Assembly (NCBI GenBank): GCA_022572625.1
Contig: JACZVN010000013.1
Span: forward strand, 1-8,401
Length of the DNA: 8,401 bases
Direction of reading: 5' to 3'
DNA from: Patescibacteria group bacterium
GTDB taxonomy: Bacteria; Patescibacteriota; Patescibacteriia; UBA2591; UBA6264
Shown here: positions 8,200 to 8,401 of the stretch, piece after piece
How positions within the stretch are numbered: position 1 is the stretch's first letter
Layout: every line of letters starts with the position of its first letter
Made by a program: the position numbers and the translations under genes
The notes under the pieces: model-generated
What the model saw: the letters and a program-made list of their open reading frames with translations, nothing else
Database searches by the model: none
What the model was told of the DNA's origin: nothing

Positions 8200-8401
8200 G
8201 AAATACTTGATATCTCTCATCATCCCATTCAGAACATTGAAGGTATTCTTCAAAGATGGGAATAGACTCTTTAAATTTACCTACAGCATTTAAAGCTTTA
8301 GCATAATAAATGATGTTACGTGGATCAGGTGCATTCTCTAAAGAGTGTTCCTTGTTATACTGTTTCTGAGAGATACGAAGGTTCCTGTCTCCCGACATCT
8401 T
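8168..8401 (-). CDS. Glycosyltransferase family 2-like fragment, TPR-like region (partial at both ends)
   Basis: A minus-strand frame is open from the right edge, so its true start is outside the window, and it runs to TGA at 8168-8170. The readable part begins [10 protein letters not shown] and continues with [14 protein letters not shown], then [15 protein letters not shown] and SEWDDERYQ. The pattern of RNLRI, DPRN.YYAKAL and a G-[KR]-[FY] helix pair is one I associate with the TPR-like C-terminal part of family 2 glycosyltransferases, where it follows the catalytic GT-A domain; no catalytic motif is visible here. Meaningful coding probably ends near 8212, because the last codons (LLIYLRYT) lie opposite recA and look like read-through across the junction. 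The gene faces recA tail to tail and has no link to the other functions. Assignment is tentative. Confidence 0.5.
   Translation of the reverse strand, partial: KMSGDRNLRISQKQYNKEHSLENAPDPRNIIYYAKALNAVGKFKESIPIFEEYLQCSEWDDERYQVFLILLIYLRYT
8185..8213. repeat. Imperfect inverted repeat at the recA breakpoint
   Basis: The left arm ATATCAAAAGTAT (8185-8197) pairs with the right arm ATACTTGATAT (8203-8213), with a two-base bulge and a GAGAA loop. A second near-inverted copy, GATATCATGTAT at 8164-8175, matches the reverse complement of 8203-8214 at 11 of 12 positions. These arms sit exactly where RecA similarity stops and the minus-strand frame starts. Short inverted homology is typical both of amplification or assembly chimeras and of real inversion breakpoints. 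It is not followed by a T-run, so a terminator is less likely. Confidence 0.5.

Noticed and set aside
8200..8265. Continuation of RecA beyond the TGA by recoding
   Set aside because: After EILD the frame reads [17 protein letters not shown] and then TAG, with no resemblance to the RecA C-terminus, so recoding alone would not restore the gene.
7366..8401. An intein or group I intron interrupting recA
   Set aside because: The bases after the break show no splice motifs, homing endonuclease or return of recA sequence; they read as another gene on the opposite strand.

Overview
The window carries a compact, AT-rich block of bacterial housekeeping genes, all on the plus strand: the 3' end of rpoB, complete rpoC, a complete ftsK/spoIIIE-type DNA translocase, a small membrane protein with an N-terminal helix-turn-helix (RodZ-like architecture), and recA interrupted after residue 277. 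The last ~190 bases switch to an unrelated minus-strand reading frame resembling the TPR-like part of a family 2 glycosyltransferase. Strong use of TTA, ATT and AAA codons, TAA stops on all four genes with a normal end, weak or absent Shine-Dalgarno sites and the neighbourhood rpoBC-ftsK-HTH-recA suggest a small-genome bacterium, plausibly Patescibacteria/CPR. The placement is inference from style, not from a search.

Layout. 1-642: rpoB C-terminal part, open at the left edge. 643-679: short AT-rich spacer without signals, so rpoB and rpoC are probably co-transcribed. 680-4291: rpoC. 4292-4400: a 14-bp-stem terminator-like hairpin, then an extended -10 promoter whose best -35 lies in the hairpin loop; this separates the RNA polymerase operon from ftsK. 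4401-6575: ftsK. 6576-6604: T-rich gap, no terminator seen. 6632-7249: HTH-membrane protein, probably co-transcribed with ftsK. 7250-7365: a perfect 8-bp hairpin, a GC-rich element of about 64 bases bounded by inverted ends, and a candidate -10 box ahead of recA. 7366-8199: recA core, lacking its C-terminal domain. About 8185-8214: imperfect inverted repeats at the point where recA similarity is lost. 8215-8401: minus-strand glycosyltransferase-like fragment, open at the right edge.

Together the genes serve transcription (RpoB, RpoC), chromosome segregation at division (FtsK), cell-shape or envelope regulation (RodZ-like) and recombinational repair (RecA). This is core genome, not a mobile or defence island, and I found no convincing novel system. 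The items most worth checking are the abrupt recA/glycosyltransferase junction (assembly chimera versus real rearrangement), a TGA where RecA has a conserved glycine, an unusual RecA Walker A loop, and the GC-rich palindromic element upstream of recA.
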